Assembly: GCA_964526675.1 (NCBI GenBank)
Contig: CAZGLY010000002.1
Location: forward strand, 1 to 64,000
Length of the DNA: 64,000 nt
Origin: CAZADA01 sp964526675
Lineage (GTDB): Bacteria > Pseudomonadota > Alphaproteobacteria > Caulobacterales > Maricaulaceae
Direction of reading: 5' to 3'
The notes under the pieces: model-generated
Database searches by the model: none
Seen by the model: only the letters and a program-made list of their open reading frames with translations
Told to the model about the DNA's origin: nothing
Shown: positions 43,939 through 54,500 of the stretch, piece after piece
How the letters are laid out: each line of letters starts with the position of its first letter
How positions within the stretch are numbered: position 1 is the first letter of the stretch
Position numbers and translations under genes: made by a program

Positions 43939-46916
43939 GCGGACCCCCCGGCGGCGGCGATGGCGTCCAGCAGACGACGCGTGGTCGCGCGGCGCTGACG
44001 CCGGGTGAGGGCGTAGACGCCCAGCAGACCAAGGCCGGCGAAGGCGTAGTTGGCGATTTCCCAGAAGCGGCGCTCGCCGGGGCTCAGCGGCGCAAGCGTG
44101 CGCGAAAACACGCCGCCGCGTCCGCGCAGCGCCAGAAGCTCCGGGTCCTCCAGCGACCAATCGACCAAGTTCTCCACCAACGTCGCCGGCGCGTCATAGG
44201 CGACGCCGTCAATGCTGGAGGTCAGGTCAAGAATGTCGTCGGACAAAAACGTCTCCGAGCCGATGAGGATCAAGCGCGCGCTCTCCGGCGACTGATCGAT
44301 GACGCCGGTGATCGGCGCCGGCTCAGGCTCGGCGGCCGCGTCGCCGTCCTCGCCCGTCGCCTCCACCGGCTCAGGGTCGCGGGCGAGCGGCGAGGGTTTG
44401 TCGGCGAAGTACGAGGCGAAACGGCCTTCGCTGATCACGCCGAGCAATTGGCGCCCTGGCGCGCCGTCCTGCGCGAAGCCGAACGCCGGATGGGCGTCGT
44501 AGTCCGGCACGCCGTTGAAGGCCTTCGCCGTCCACGCTTGCGGCGAGCTTTCGATCAGCCGTGTCACGGCGCGGTCGCCCTGGGCGTCGGCGTCCACCGC
44601 GATGGGCGACGCCCAGGACATCGTCAGTTGCTCCAGGCCCGCTGTAGGGCCGGAGGCCTGCGGAAAGCCGTCGCGCCGCACGTCCACGAAGGGGGGATAG
44701 TCCACCAGCTGGATCTCGCGCACGGTGAAGCCGCCGAGATCGCGATCCACCGGCACCGGGAAGGGCGCGCTTTGGGCGTCCACCACGATCGTGTCGCCCA
44801 GCGCCAGCCCGTGATGGGCGAGCCAGTCCGTGAGCCCGGTCTCCACCGGCGTCATGGAGAAATCCTGGCTGAGTTGCGGGCGCGTGCGGCCAGCGGCGAC
44901 GATCACCGCGCCGCCGCGCATCAAGAACTGGTCGATCGCAAACACAGCCGCGTCGCTCAACGTTTCCGGCGCCGCCACGATCAGCGCGTCCGCGCCGTCT
45001 GGGACGCGGCCGGTCTCCAGGTCGGCGGCGCGCACGTCCGCGGTTTCGCGCAACCGCGCTTGCACCTGGTTGAATTGCGGCGTGTCGCCTTGCGGCGGGG
45101 CGAAGCCGCCAAAGGCGGGCGCGGCCGCCTCGGGCGCGGCGAAGGCGATCGTGCGCAAGGCCCCCGGCGTGAACCGCTTCAACTCGGCCTCAATCGCGCG
45201 CCGCACGCTGTCGATCGCGCCATCGGCCGGCAGCGGCACGTCAATCACGCGATCGCCGCTGCGCAGCAGGATCGTGAACCAGAAGATCTCCGGATCAAAC
45301 AGGCCCGCCGCCAGCGGACCGAGGCCGTAGGTTTGCTCCAGCGTGTCCGCCACGGCGCCGCCGTCGGCCTCCGGATCCTGGAGCGCGCCGGCGAAGCGAT
45401 CGCCGCCCTCGGCCTCATACTCCGCGATCAGCGTCTCCAAATCCGCGCGCAGCTGGGGAAGCGGCTCCGGCAGATCCGCGTCGGGGGAGACGTACACCTC
45501 CAGGCTGACGGGGTCCGACAGGCCGGAGAACAGGTCCCCGCCGGCGCGATAGCTGGCCAGGGTTTTGCGGATCGCGCGGGTGATGTCGTATTCCGGATCG
45601 CGCAACGCGACGTTGAGTTCGCTTTCGCCGCCTTTGACCTCGATCAAATCGCGGAAGCTGAGCACCTCAAAATCGTCGCCATACTGGATCAAGAGATCGA
45701 AGTAGGAGTTGGTGACCGACGCTTGATACCGCGTGCTGGTCTGGAACGGCACGGGCTCGATCCCGTAGCGGCGGGCGGCCTCTTCTTCGAGGGCGGGATC
45801 CTCGGCGGGGTCGATCATCTCCACCCGCACGCGCCCGCGCCCGGCGAGCTCGTACTCCACCAGCAGGTCGCGCAGGCGAGGGATCAGCGGCGCGAGCAAC
45901 GGATGGGTTTCCGCGCTGAAGTAACCGCGAATGAGCAAAGGCTCCTCAAGCCGGCTGAGATAGGCGCGCGTGGTGGACGAGATCGAGTAAACGCGCCCGT
46001 CCGTCAGGTCGGCGCGCGCCCCGCTGACTTGGCCAAGCCAGAGATTGCCGGCGACCAAATTCGCGAGGGCGAGCGCGGCGGCCACCCGCCAACGGGCGTG
46101 GCGGGGCCGTTGGCCATCCGTCGCCCAACGATCGCGCTCCAGCGTGTAGAGCGTCAGCACGGAGAACACGCCGAAGACGCTGACGTAATAATAGAGGTCG
46201 CGCAGATCGATCACGCCGCGGGTGATGGATTCAAACCGCGAACCGCTCCCCAACGCCCGAAGAAGCGCGCCGCCTTCATGGCCGAACAGACCCGCGATCA
46301 CGTCCGAGCCGATCAGGTAGAACACGCCGCAGATCAAAACCGCGCCGATCAGCGCCACCACCTGGCTGTCCGTCCGCGCGCTCACGAACAGGCCGATGGC
46401 GACATAGGCGCTCGCCAGCGCCAGCGCCGCCACATAGCCGCCGACGACCGGCCCCCAATCGAGCGGGCCGATCATGGCCACCGTGATCGGCAAGGGAAGG
46501 GTGAGCCCAAGGGCGACGGCGACGAGACCCAGCGCCGCCAGCGCTTTGCCGAACACAAGCTGCGCCGGCGTCGCGGACGAGGTCAGCAGAAGCTCCACAG
46601 CCCCCGACCGCTTTTCCTCGCTCCACATGCGCATGGTCAGCGCGGAGACCAGAAAGATCAAAATCACCGGCGCCCACTCAAACAAGGGGCGCACGTCCGC
46701 CAGATTGCGCGCGAAGAAACGTTCCGCCCAGAACACCACGAATTGTGTCAGCGCGAGATAGACGCCGATGAAGATGACGCCGGCGAGGGACGTAAAAAAG
46801 CCCGTGAACTCTTTGCGCGCCACGTGTCCAACGCCGCGCGAGAACGCCGTCGCCGTCGGGACGACGTGCTCGCGCCAAAGGGTCCCCACGTCCGCCATGC
46901 GGGCCGCCTCAGACAT
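43935..46916 (-). CDS. GldF-GldG-type fused ABC permease / auxiliary protein
   Basis: A 993-residue inner-membrane protein. The first 270 or so residues form an ABC-2 type permease with six helices (KEFTGFFTSLAGVIFIGVYL, MRMWSEEKRSGAVELLLTS, VALIGAVLICGVFYLIG). The rest is a GldG/ABC_transp_aux periplasmic domain beginning SISSTTRAYLSRLEEPLLIRGYFS, with a C-terminal helix FAGLGLLGVYALTRRQRR. GldF and GldG are separate proteins in gliding Bacteroidetes; here they are fused. With the downstream DUF4340 and the upstream ATPase it forms a transporter of unknown substrate. Confidence 0.88.
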   Translation of the reverse strand: MSEAARMADVGTLWREHVVPTATAFSRGVGHVARKEFTGFFTSLAGVIFIGVYLALTQFVVFWAERFFARNLADVRPLFEWAPVILIFLVSALTMRMWSEEKRSGAVELLLTSSATPAQLVFGKALAALGLVAVALGLTLPLPITVAMIGPLDWGPVVGGYVAALALASAYVAIGLFVSARTDSQVVALIGAVLICGVFYLIGSDVIAGLFGHEGGALLRALGSGSRFESITRGVIDLRDLYYYVSVFGVFSVLTLYTLERDRWATDGQRPRHARWRVAAALALANLVAGNLWLGQVSGARADLTDGRVYSISSTTRAYLSRLEEPLLIRGYFSAETHPLLAPLIPRLRDLLVEYELAGRGRVRVEMIDPAEDPALEEEAARRYGIEPVPFQTSTRYQASVTNSYFDLLIQYGDDFEVLSFRDLIEVKGGESELNVALRDPEYDITRAIRKTLASYRAGGDLFSGLSDPVSLEVYVSPDADLPEPLPQLRADLETLIAEYEAEGGDRFAGALQDPEADGGAVADTLEQTYGLGPLAAGLFDPEIFWFTILLRSGDRVIDVPLPADGAIDSVRRAIEAELKRFTPGALRTIAFAAPEAAAPAFGGFAPPQGDTPQFNQVQARLRETADVRAADLETGRVPDGADALIVAAPETLSDAAVFAIDQFLMRGGAVIVAAGRTRPQLSQDFSMTPVETGLTDWLAHHGLALGDTIVVDAQSAPFPVPVDRDLGGFTVREIQLVDYPPFVDVRRDGFPQASGPTAGLEQLTMSWASPIAVDADAQGDRAVTRLIESSPQAWTAKAFNGVPDYDAHPAFGFAQDGAPGRQLLGVISEGRFASYFADKPSPLARDPEPVEATGEDGDAAAEPEPAPITGVIDQSPESARLILIGSETFLSDDILDLTSSIDGVAYDAPATLVENLVDWSLEDPELLALRGRGGVFSRTLAPLSPGERRFWEIANYAFAGLGLLGVYALTRRQRRATTRRLLDAIAAAGGSA

Positions 46917-47919
46917 GGGCCGCCTCCCGCGCCGGCGCGCGCGCGGCCGTCGCCGCGATGTCGTCGAGCGGCGCCGTCGGCGTCCGACCCGCCGTGATGT
47001 CGGCGAAGACGGCTTCGAGATCGCGATGATGGGGATGCAGCGCCATCACCGGCAGGCCGTGCTCATGCATCGCGCGGGCGAGCGCCGCCGCCAAAGCGCC
47101 GGGCGCCTGGGTCGCAGCGTCGAGAAGCGGCGCCCGGAACACCGCCGCATCATCGCTGGCCTGTTCCAGCTGCGGCGCGCCAAGACCCGCGACCTGGCTC
47201 GCCGCGGCGGTCAGGTCCGCCAGCGTTCCCGAGGTGACCACGCGCAGCCACGCGTCGCGCCGCAGATCCTCCAGGCGGGCGTCAAGCGCCAGCCGGCCGC
47301 GGTCGATGATGATCACGCGGTCGCACACGGCGTGCACTTCCTGGAGAATGTGGGTTGAGACGATCACCGTCGATGTGGCGGCCAAATTGCGAATGAGCGC
47401 CCGCATCAGCTGGATCTGTGACGGATCGAGACCGTTGGTCGGCTCGTCCAAGATCACGATGTTCGGCGCGTGCAAGATCGCCTGGGCGACCCCGACCCGT
47501 TGCCGATAGCCGCGCGACAAGGTCGCGATCGCGTCTCCGGCCTTGTCATTAAGGGCCGTGGCCGTGATCGCGCGCGCAATGGCGCCGGCGCGATCCGCGT
47601 CCGCCACCCCGCGCAGGGCCGCCACATAGTCGAGAAAGCCGACCACGGTCATGTCGGGATACACGGGACAGTTCTCCGGCAGATAGCCGATTTGCGCTTG
47701 GGCGTCCTGGCGGTGGTCCGCTAAGTCCCGCCCGTCAATGCGCACCACGCCCGCGCTCGGCTCCAAGTAACCCGTGAGCATTTTCATGATGGTGGTCTTG
47801 CCCGCGCCATTGTGGCCGAGCAGGCCGACGACCTCGCCCGTCTCAATGGCGAAGGAGACCCCGTCCACGGCCGTGAACGCGCCATAGCGACGCGTGAGGG
47901 CTTCGGCTTGGATCATCAT
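46909..47919 (-). CDS. ABC transporter ATP-binding protein, GldA-like
   Basis: A 336-residue ATPase. Walker A is GHNGAGKTT; the Q-loop region is IGYLPENCPVYPDMTVVGFLDYVAALRG. The signature region is LSRGYRQRVGVAQAILHAP, with Walker B IVILDEPTNGLDP and the H-loop VSTHILQEV. The GldA-type GLDPxQI follows Walker B. It powers the fused permease encoded by the next gene, with which it overlaps by 8 bp. The start at 47919 (MM) was chosen because a longer upstream frame is not conserved. Confidence 0.9.
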   Translation of the reverse strand: MMIQAEALTRRYGAFTAVDGVSFAIETGEVVGLLGHNGAGKTTIMKMLTGYLEPSAGVVRIDGRDLADHRQDAQAQIGYLPENCPVYPDMTVVGFLDYVAALRGVADADRAGAIARAITATALNDKAGDAIATLSRGYRQRVGVAQAILHAPNIVILDEPTNGLDPSQIQLMRALIRNLAATSTVIVSTHILQEVHAVCDRVIIIDRGRLALDARLEDLRRDAWLRVVTSGTLADLTAAASQVAGLGAPQLEQASDDAAVFRAPLLDAATQAPGALAAALARAMHEHGLPVMALHPHHRDLEAVFADITAGRTPTAPLDDIAATAARAPAREAAHV

Positions 47920-48251
47920 GGGCGCGCCGCCATGGAAAGCGCGCGTCGCGAGAGCGTCAGCGAGGGCCTCTGCCACACCGTCACGGGGTCCTCCAACCAC
48001 TTCGTGCGTGTCGTCAAACCGGCGAGCGCGGTCACATACTCGAGAGAGCGCGCGGTATATGTGCGGCGCGCCATGGCCTGTCAACCAGGCGCAGGCGGCT
48101 CGATCGCAGTCCGCGCGCCGCATCAAGATCGAGCCGTGCGACACAATCTATTAAACATCGACGGAGAGACCGGAAGAGTTTTACGCTGATTTTTCGTGGC
48201 TTCGCAAATCTACACCCAACAGCCCACAGTTTGGGTCTTGGGGAGTATTTC
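47920..48251. other. Divergent intergenic region between the Gld-type operon and an outer membrane protein gene
   Basis: This 332-bp region probably holds two promoters. The right part (from about 48130) is AT-rich and contains ATCTATTAAACAT and, near 48214, a small inverted repeat ACCCAA...TTGGGT. No gene or RNA is recognised. Confidence 0.4.
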
Positions 48252-49016
48252 ATGCAGAAGCCTTTGTTTGCCGTCGCGCTGGCTGGCGTCTTGCTCGCGC
48301 CGGCCGCCGCCCACGCCGGCTGGCCATCGCCGCGGGTGAGCGTCTTCGGCGGCGCGTTCATCATCCCGGACAATTACTTCGCCGCGGAAGGGTTTGTGCC
48401 CACGACCGATCCCAGCGACGCCCCGACGGCGCGCACGCGCGTCGACCTCACCGAGATGCGCAGCTTTGTCGGCGGCGCCGCGGCGGGCTTCGAGCTCGGC
48501 GATTTCATCCTTGAGGCCGAATACGCGGAACGCCACAGCGAGGTGCAGGTCGATATCGACGTCGCCCAAGCGCCGGGCGCCATGGAGCCCTTTGCCCAGA
48601 CCCTCAACTTGGACGAAGACATCCTCACCACCACGGTCCGCTCCGCCATGGTCAATCTGTGGTACACGCTCCCGGGCAACTACAATGTGCGCCCGTACTT
48701 CGGAGGCGGCGCCGGATTTGCCGAGTACGCCAACGACCTTGATACCGACGCCGATTTGTCGGCCGCCGCGCCGTTTCTGATCTTCAACGACGAACTGAGC
48801 GGTTCCCCGGTGAACACGACGTCGGTGCTGACGCTGCAAAGCGACGAGGAATTCGCCTGGCAGGCGGGCGCGGGCATTCGCGTCGGCGGCGACAACGGCT
48901 TGAGCGTGGCGGTCGGCTACCGCTACTTCGAATTGCCGAACCTGGGCGATGAGGACGATTTGAACATCTCCTACCGGGCCCACAACGCGATTGTGGAGCT
49001 GGCGTTCGAACTCTAG
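48252..49016 (+). CDS. Outer membrane beta-barrel protein
   Basis: A 254-residue protein with a signal peptide (MQKPLFAVALAGVLLAPAAAHA) and alternating hydrophobic strands consistent with an eight-strand barrel. The end IVELAFEL closes with the aromatic or hydrophobic residue usual for outer membrane barrels, and the loops are acidic. Segments YNVRPYFGGGAGFAEYAN and WQAGAGIRVGG ... VAVGYRYFELPNL are typical of OmpW/Opa-like porins. A GGGGAG site precedes the ATG. A hairpin terminator follows. Confidence 0.78.
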   Translation: MQKPLFAVALAGVLLAPAAAHAGWPSPRVSVFGGAFIIPDNYFAAEGFVPTTDPSDAPTARTRVDLTEMRSFVGGAAAGFELGDFILEAEYAERHSEVQVDIDVAQAPGAMEPFAQTLNLDEDILTTTVRSAMVNLWYTLPGNYNVRPYFGGGAGFAEYANDLDTDADLSAAAPFLIFNDELSGSPVNTTSVLTLQSDEEFAWQAGAGIRVGGDNGLSVAVGYRYFELPNLGDEDDLNISYRAHNAIVELAFEL

Positions 49017-49338
49017 TCGAACGCCGTCCAAAGAGCTTCTGCTCATAGGCGGGGCGTCGCGTGCGGCGCCCCGCCTTCGCGTTTGGATCGCCGACGGCGA
49101 CGGGCGCGGCAAAACGCCCATGGCGCCAAAGGCCTATGTGGTCGCGAATCCCTTGTGGCGGCACGGCTGCTCCGCCATGGGCGCCGGCGCCGGCGCCAAA
49201 GTCCTGATACCCAGCGCAACCATCCTTGAGCGAGCCTTCCGCTTGGATGGGGCCAGTTGCTGAGAGGCCCTCCACAGCGCTCGCGGGACGCGTTGGACCG
49301 CAGGATGCGGGCGCATTTGGCCCACATGGAGGAAGCCC
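49017..49338. other. Intergenic region with terminator and probable symporter promoter
   Basis: A 322-bp gap. It holds the hairpin terminator at 49047-49076, and an 18-bp GGCGCC triple palindrome at 49180-49197. The stretch near 49240-49330 probably holds the promoter of the symporter genes. No gene is recognised. Confidence 0.4.
49047..49076 (+). terminator. Hairpin terminator after the outer membrane protein gene
   Basis: A 10-bp GC-rich stem (AGGCGGGGCG with CGCCCCGCCT) closes a 10-base loop and is followed by TCGCGTTT. It lies 31 bp past the stop. Confidence 0.65.
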
Positions 49339-49620
49339 ATGAATCAAGACCTTGCAAAGACAGACCTGACGCCCGAGCAGGCGCACGCCTATTGGCGGGC
49401 GAACCTCAATTTGATGCTCACGCTTCTGGCGGTGTGGTTCGCGGTCTCATTCGGATTTGGAATTCTGCTGCGCGACACGCTGGACGCGATGTCGATCGGC
49501 GGCGCGCCGCTTGGCTTCTGGTTTGCGCAGCAGGGATCGATCTACGTCTTCGTGGCGCTGATCTTCATCTATTGCTTCCGCATGACCGCTCTTGAACGCA
49601 AATTCGGCATCAAGGGGTAG
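49339..49620 (+). CDS. Sodium/substrate symporter small subunit, DUF4212
   Basis: A 93-residue protein with two membrane helices, LMLTLLAVWFAVSFGFGILL and GSIYVFVALIFIYCFRM, and the DUF4212 N-terminus with AHAYWRANLNLM. DUF4212 proteins are small partners of SLC5-type symporters encoded next to them. Here the symporter starts 5 bp downstream. GGAGG precedes the ATG. Confidence 0.9.
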   Translation: MNQDLAKTDLTPEQAHAYWRANLNLMLTLLAVWFAVSFGFGILLRDTLDAMSIGGAPLGFWFAQQGSIYVFVALIFIYCFRMTALERKFGIKG

Positions 49621-49624
49621 GATC

Positions 49625-51415
49625 ATGGACCAGCAAATGTGGACCTACTTCTTCGTGGTCGCCACGTTCACGCTCTACATCGGCATCGCCGTGTGGGCGC
49701 GCGCGGGCTCCACGGATGACTTTTACGTCGCTGGTCACGACGTGCACCCAACCCTCAACGGCATGGCCACCGCGGCGGACTGGATGTCGGCCGCGTCCTT
49801 CCTGTCCATGGCCGGCCTGATCGCGTTTTTGGGCTATGGCGGCTCGGTCTACCTGATGGGTTGGACGGGCGGCTATGTGCTGCTTGCGCTCTTGCTTGCG
49901 CCTTATCTGAGGGAGTTCGGCAAGTTCACCGTGCCCGACTTTGTGGGCGACCGGTATTACTCCGACTTCGCCCGCGTGGTCGCGGTGGTCTGCGCCATCT
50001 TCGTGTCCTTCACCTACATCGCGGGACAAATGAAGGGCGTCGGCGTGGCGTTCTCCGGCTTCTTGGGCGTGCCCTTTGAGTGGGGCATCCTGATCGGCAT
50101 GGTGATTGTGTTCTTCTACGCGGTCTTGGGCGGCATGAAGGGCATCACCTACACGCAGATCGCGCAGTACTGCGTCTTGATCTTCGCCTATCTGGTGCCG
50201 GCGATCTTCATGTCGATGATCATCACCGGCAATCCGATCCCGCAGTTGGGCTTCATCTCGAATGTCCGCGGCGAAGACATCTCGATGCTGGCGAAACTCA
50301 ACACCGTCGTGCAGGACCTGGGCTTCTTGGAGTACACCCAGTCCAACAAATCCATGGCGGACATTTTCTGCATCACCGCGGCGTTGATGTTCGGCACTGC
50401 GGGTCTGCCCCACGTCATCATCCGCTTCTTCACCGTGCCGAAGGCCTCCGACGCGCGGCTCTCAGCGGGCTGGGCGTTGGTGTTCATCGCCATCCTCTAC
50501 ACGACCGCTCCCGCGGTGGGCGCGTTCGCGCGGCTCAACTTCATCGATACGGTGAACGAGACCGTCTATGTCGCGCCGGAGAACTATGTGGAGGAGGCGG
50601 CGGCCGTGACCGCGCGTGGTCAAGCGCCCTCGCCGCAATGGTACGCGAACTGGGAGCCCACAGGGCTGCTCGCCTTTGACGACAAAAACGGCGACGGCCG
50701 CATGCAGTACCGCGGGCCAAACGCGCCGGACGGCGTGGCCAACGAGGTGACCCCGAACCGCGACATCTTCGTGCTCGCCAACCCGGAGATCGCGCAGTTG
50801 CCCGGTTGGGTGATCGGCTTGGTGGTCGCGGGCGGCTTGGCCGCGGCGCTCTCCACGGCGGCGGGTCTGCTGATGGTGATCTCCTCGGCGGTGAGCCACG
50901 ACTTGTTCCGTCGGACGTTATTCAAGAACATGACGGACCAAACGGAGCTGCGCGTCGCGCGCACCGCGGCCGCCGGCGCCGTGGTGGCGGCGGGGCTGTT
51001 GGGCATCTACTCCGCCCAGCTCGGCTTCGTGGCGCAAGTGGTGGCGTTCGCCTTCGGGCTCGCGGCGGCGTCGCTCTTCCCCATCATCTTCCTGGGCATC
51101 TTCTGGAAGCGGATGAACAAGGAAGGGGCGATCGCCTCCATGATCACCGGGCTGGTGACGACCTTCGCCTACATCTACTACTTCAAGTTCGGCGGCGGCA
51201 CGCCGGACCAGTGGTTGTTCGGGGTCTCCCCGGAAGGCATCGGCTTCGTGTTCATGTGGGTGTCGTCCGGCATCGGGGTCGCGGTGTCCCTCGCGACCGC
51301 GGCGCCGCCCAAGGATATCCAAGACTTGGTCGAGGACATCCGGGTGCCCGGCACCCGCAAAGCCCACGGCGTGGCGGACGCCGGCATGGCGCCGGACTTG
51401 GCCCCGGCGGAGTAA
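49625..51415 (+). CDS. Sodium/solute symporter of the SLC5 family (VC_2705 subfamily)
   Basis: A 596-residue inner-membrane symporter with about 13 helices. The N-terminal FYVAGHDVHPTLNGMATAADWMSAASFLSMAGLIAFLGYGG segment and TYIAGQMKGVGVAFSG and LGGMKGITYTQIAQYCVLIFAYLVPAIFMS mark SLC5 proteins of the acetate/lactate type. An insert between helices near residues 320-370 contains NWEPTGLLAFDDKNGDG. With DUF4212 it should import a small carboxylate such as acetate using sodium. It is followed at 132 bp by the sensor kinase. Confidence 0.93.
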   Translation: MDQQMWTYFFVVATFTLYIGIAVWARAGSTDDFYVAGHDVHPTLNGMATAADWMSAASFLSMAGLIAFLGYGGSVYLMGWTGGYVLLALLLAPYLREFGKFTVPDFVGDRYYSDFARVVAVVCAIFVSFTYIAGQMKGVGVAFSGFLGVPFEWGILIGMVIVFFYAVLGGMKGITYTQIAQYCVLIFAYLVPAIFMSMIITGNPIPQLGFISNVRGEDISMLAKLNTVVQDLGFLEYTQSNKSMADIFCITAALMFGTAGLPHVIIRFFTVPKASDARLSAGWALVFIAILYTTAPAVGAFARLNFIDTVNETVYVAPENYVEEAAAVTARGQAPSPQWYANWEPTGLLAFDDKNGDGRMQYRGPNAPDGVANEVTPNRDIFVLANPEIAQLPGWVIGLVVAGGLAAALSTAAGLLMVISSAVSHDLFRRTLFKNMTDQTELRVARTAAAGAVVAAGLLGIYSAQLGFVAQVVAFAFGLAAASLFPIIFLGIFWKRMNKEGAIASMITGLVTTFAYIYYFKFGGGTPDQWLFGVSPEGIGFVFMWVSSGIGVAVSLATAAPPKDIQDLVEDIRVPGTRKAHGVADAGMAPDLAPAE

Positions 51416-51547
51416 GCCCGGGCCGCACACGACGGGACGGGAGGCGGGCGGAAGCCGGCCTCCCGCTTCCCATTTGTCGCATCTTCTCAGTGCGCAGCGC
51501 GGATTACCCTGTGACTTCGAGTGGAGTTCAGGGAGGCGCGGCGCCCG

Positions 51548-54500
51548 GTGGACGGATGGACCATGGTCACCCTCGGCGTGCTTTATGCGGCCGTGTTGTT
51601 CGCCGCAGCGTGGTTTGGCGATCAACCGCGCTTGGCCGCGCGGCTCGATCGTCACGCGCCGACGCTCTACGCTTTGTCGCTGGCGGTGTTCTGCACATCG
51701 TGGACCTTCTACGGAGCCGTCGGCACCGCCGTCACCAGCGGGTGGGAGTATCTCCCGATCTATCTCGGGCCCGCGTGCGTGTTCGTGTTCGCGCCGGGTG
51801 TGGTGCGCCGGGTGATCGCGCTCAGCAAGCGCCACAATCTCACGACCATTTCGGACTTCCTGGCCGCGCGTTATGGGCGCAGCCGGACCTTGGCCACGGC
51901 CGTGACGGTCTTGGCGGCGCTGGGGGCGCTGCCCTACATCGCGCTGCAGCTGAAATCCGTGACGATGAGCTTCGCCACGATCACCGCCGCCTCTGGACGG
52001 GACGTTCCCGCCGCCGCCGGCGAGCCAGACCAAGTGGGCGTTTTGGCGGTGACGGCGCTGCTGGCCGTGTTCGCCATGGTGTTTGGCGCGCGTTCGTCGG
52101 ACGCGGCGAGCCGCAACCGGGGCTTGGTTCTCGCGATCGCGTTGGAGTCCGTGGTCAAAATCACGGCGCTGCTGCTGGTGGCGGGCGTGGCGGTGCTGTT
52201 TCTCATGGGCGCGATGGGCGAGGGGGTCGTCACCGGCCCGCCCATCGCCGTCGGCGAGCTTTTTCCGGTCGGCTCCCCGACGCTGACCTTCATCACGCTG
52301 ACGGGCCTCGCCATGGCGGCGGTGCTGTGTTTGCCCCGCCAGTTCCACATGACGGTCACGGAGGCGCCGCCGGGCTTGGAGGCGAAAGCCTTCGCGCGGG
52401 CGCGGTGGCTGTTTCCGACCTATCTCGCGGTCACGAGCCTGGTGGTCATTCCCATCGCGCTGGCGGGTGCGGCGGTGGCGCCGCCGGGCGCGAGCCCCGA
52501 CGTGTTCGTGCTGACGCTGCCGACCGCTTTGGGCGCCGACGCGGTGGCGGCCGCGGCGTTCCTGGGCGGGGTGTCGGCGGCGACGGGGATGATCGTCGTG
52601 GCGACCGTGGCGCTTTCGACCATGGTCACCCAAGACTTGGTGGTGCCGCTGATGATCCGGCGACGGCGCGAAGGGGGCGTCGATTTGGCCGGGGGGCGTC
52701 TGTTGTTGATCCGCCGCGCCGTGATCGCGGGGCTCATGCTCTTGTCCTATGGCTACTGGTTGGTGGCGGGGGACAGCGCGGCGCTGGCGGACATCGGGCT
52801 CATCGCCTTTGTGGCGGCCGCGCAGCTCGCGCCGGCGATTCTCGGCGGGCTCTATTGGCGCGGCGGCCGGCGCAACGGCGTGCTCGCCGGCCTCGCCGCC
52901 GGCGGGCTGTTGTGGGCCTACACCCTCGTGCTGCCAGCGATGTTGGGGGAGGCGGGCCTCGCCGCGTCCGGCTTGCAGACCGCGTTCGGCGGTTTGATCG
53001 ACCCCCGAGGTTTGATCGGCGACGGGGGTTCAGACCCGGTGACCCATGGCGCGTTGGTGAGCTTGCTCGCCAATGTGGCGGCCTACATCATCGTGTCGGT
53101 GCGGTCCCGCACGCGCCTGGTGGACAGCGTGCAAGCGGCGGCGTTCGTGAACCAACAGACGGATTGGACGGAGCCGCCAGCCAAGCGGCCGGAGCCCGCG
53201 CCGCTGCCGCAGCCGGACGACGCCGCCGTCGCGAGCCTGGTGAACGTGACGGTGCACGACCTGCGCAGCTTGGCGGAGCGGTTTTTGTCCTTGGGCGCCG
53301 TCACGGGCGCGTTTCACCGTTTCGCCGCCGAGCGTGGCGCGCCGCTGAAGCCGGAAGAGGCCGCGGACTGGCCGCTCGTGCAAAAGACCGAGCGTCTGTT
53401 GGCGGGCGCCCTCGGCTCCTCAACGGCGCGCATCGTGATGAGCTCGGCTCTCTCGCGCGGCGACGTGTCGTTCGTCGACATGCTGTCGGTGTTGGATGAG
53501 ACCAGCGCTGATCGCCGGTTCAAGCGCCATCTCCTCCAAGCCACGTTGGAAAACATCACCCAAGCCGTCAGCGTCGTCGACAAAGACATGCGCTTGATCG
53601 CTTGGAACGGCGTCTATCTGGATTTGTTCAAGTTTCCCGCCGGCTTGGTGCGCGTCGGGCGCCCGATCGAAGACATCATCCGCTTCAACGCCGAGCGCGG
53701 CGAGATGGGACCGGGCGATGTCGAGGACCAAGTCGCACGGCGTTTGGCCGCGCTGCGCGCCGGCGGACCCCATTCCTATGAGCGCGTCAACAAAGACGGC
53801 CGCGCGCTGAAGATCGTCGGCAACCCCATGCCCGGCGGCGGATACGTCACGACCTTCACCGACATCACAGCGGACAAACGCGCCGAGCTGGCCCTGCGTG
53901 AGGCGAAGGAGACGCTGGAGCGTCGGGTCGACGAGCGCACCCGCGATTTGGCCGCCATGACCGAGGATCTCGACCGCGCTCGCCAGATCGCTGAGCGGTC
54001 GGAAGTTACGAAAACACGGTTCCTCGCCGCGGCGAGCCATGACTTGCAGCAACCGTTGCACGCCGCTCGCCTGTTCGCGGCCGCTTTGACCGCGCGCTTG
54101 GACGATCCGCGGTCTGTGGAGGGGCGCCTGGCCGGCAATCTCGATCGATCGATCCGGTCCGCCCACCAGATGTTGACCGGCCTGTTGGATCTCTCAAAGT
54201 TCGACCAAGGCGGCCTGCGGCCCACCGTGCGCCGGGTGTCGCTCGCGCGCTTCTTCGATGAGATCGCCCACGACAATCGTCCGATCGCCGAAGAAACGGG
54301 CCTGGAGCTGCGGGTGCGCCATACGGATTTGTGGGTCCGCACGGACGCCGATCTGCTTCGCAGCGTCGTCCAGAACCTGGTGTCGAACGCCGTCCGCTAT
54401 ACGGAGTTCGGCGGCGTGCTGATCGCCGCACGGGCGCGCAAGAACGGCGCTGAGGCCGTGATTGAGGTGTGGGACACCGGCCCCGGCATCCCCGAAGACG

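Noticed and set aside
43914..46997. A 1,027-codon open frame on the plus strand
   Set aside because: It runs opposite the GldF-GldG fusion gene, its translation is Arg/His/Gln-rich without domains, and it is a by-product of high GC in the real gene.
49180..49197. An 18-bp perfect palindrome of three GGCGCC units
   Set aside because: It is simple GC-rich repetition, common in such DNA, and no regulator was linked to it.
50806..53499. An 897-codon open frame on the plus strand in another frame
   Set aside because: It overlaps the symporter and sensor genes, and its product is Arg/Gly-rich and shows no family features.
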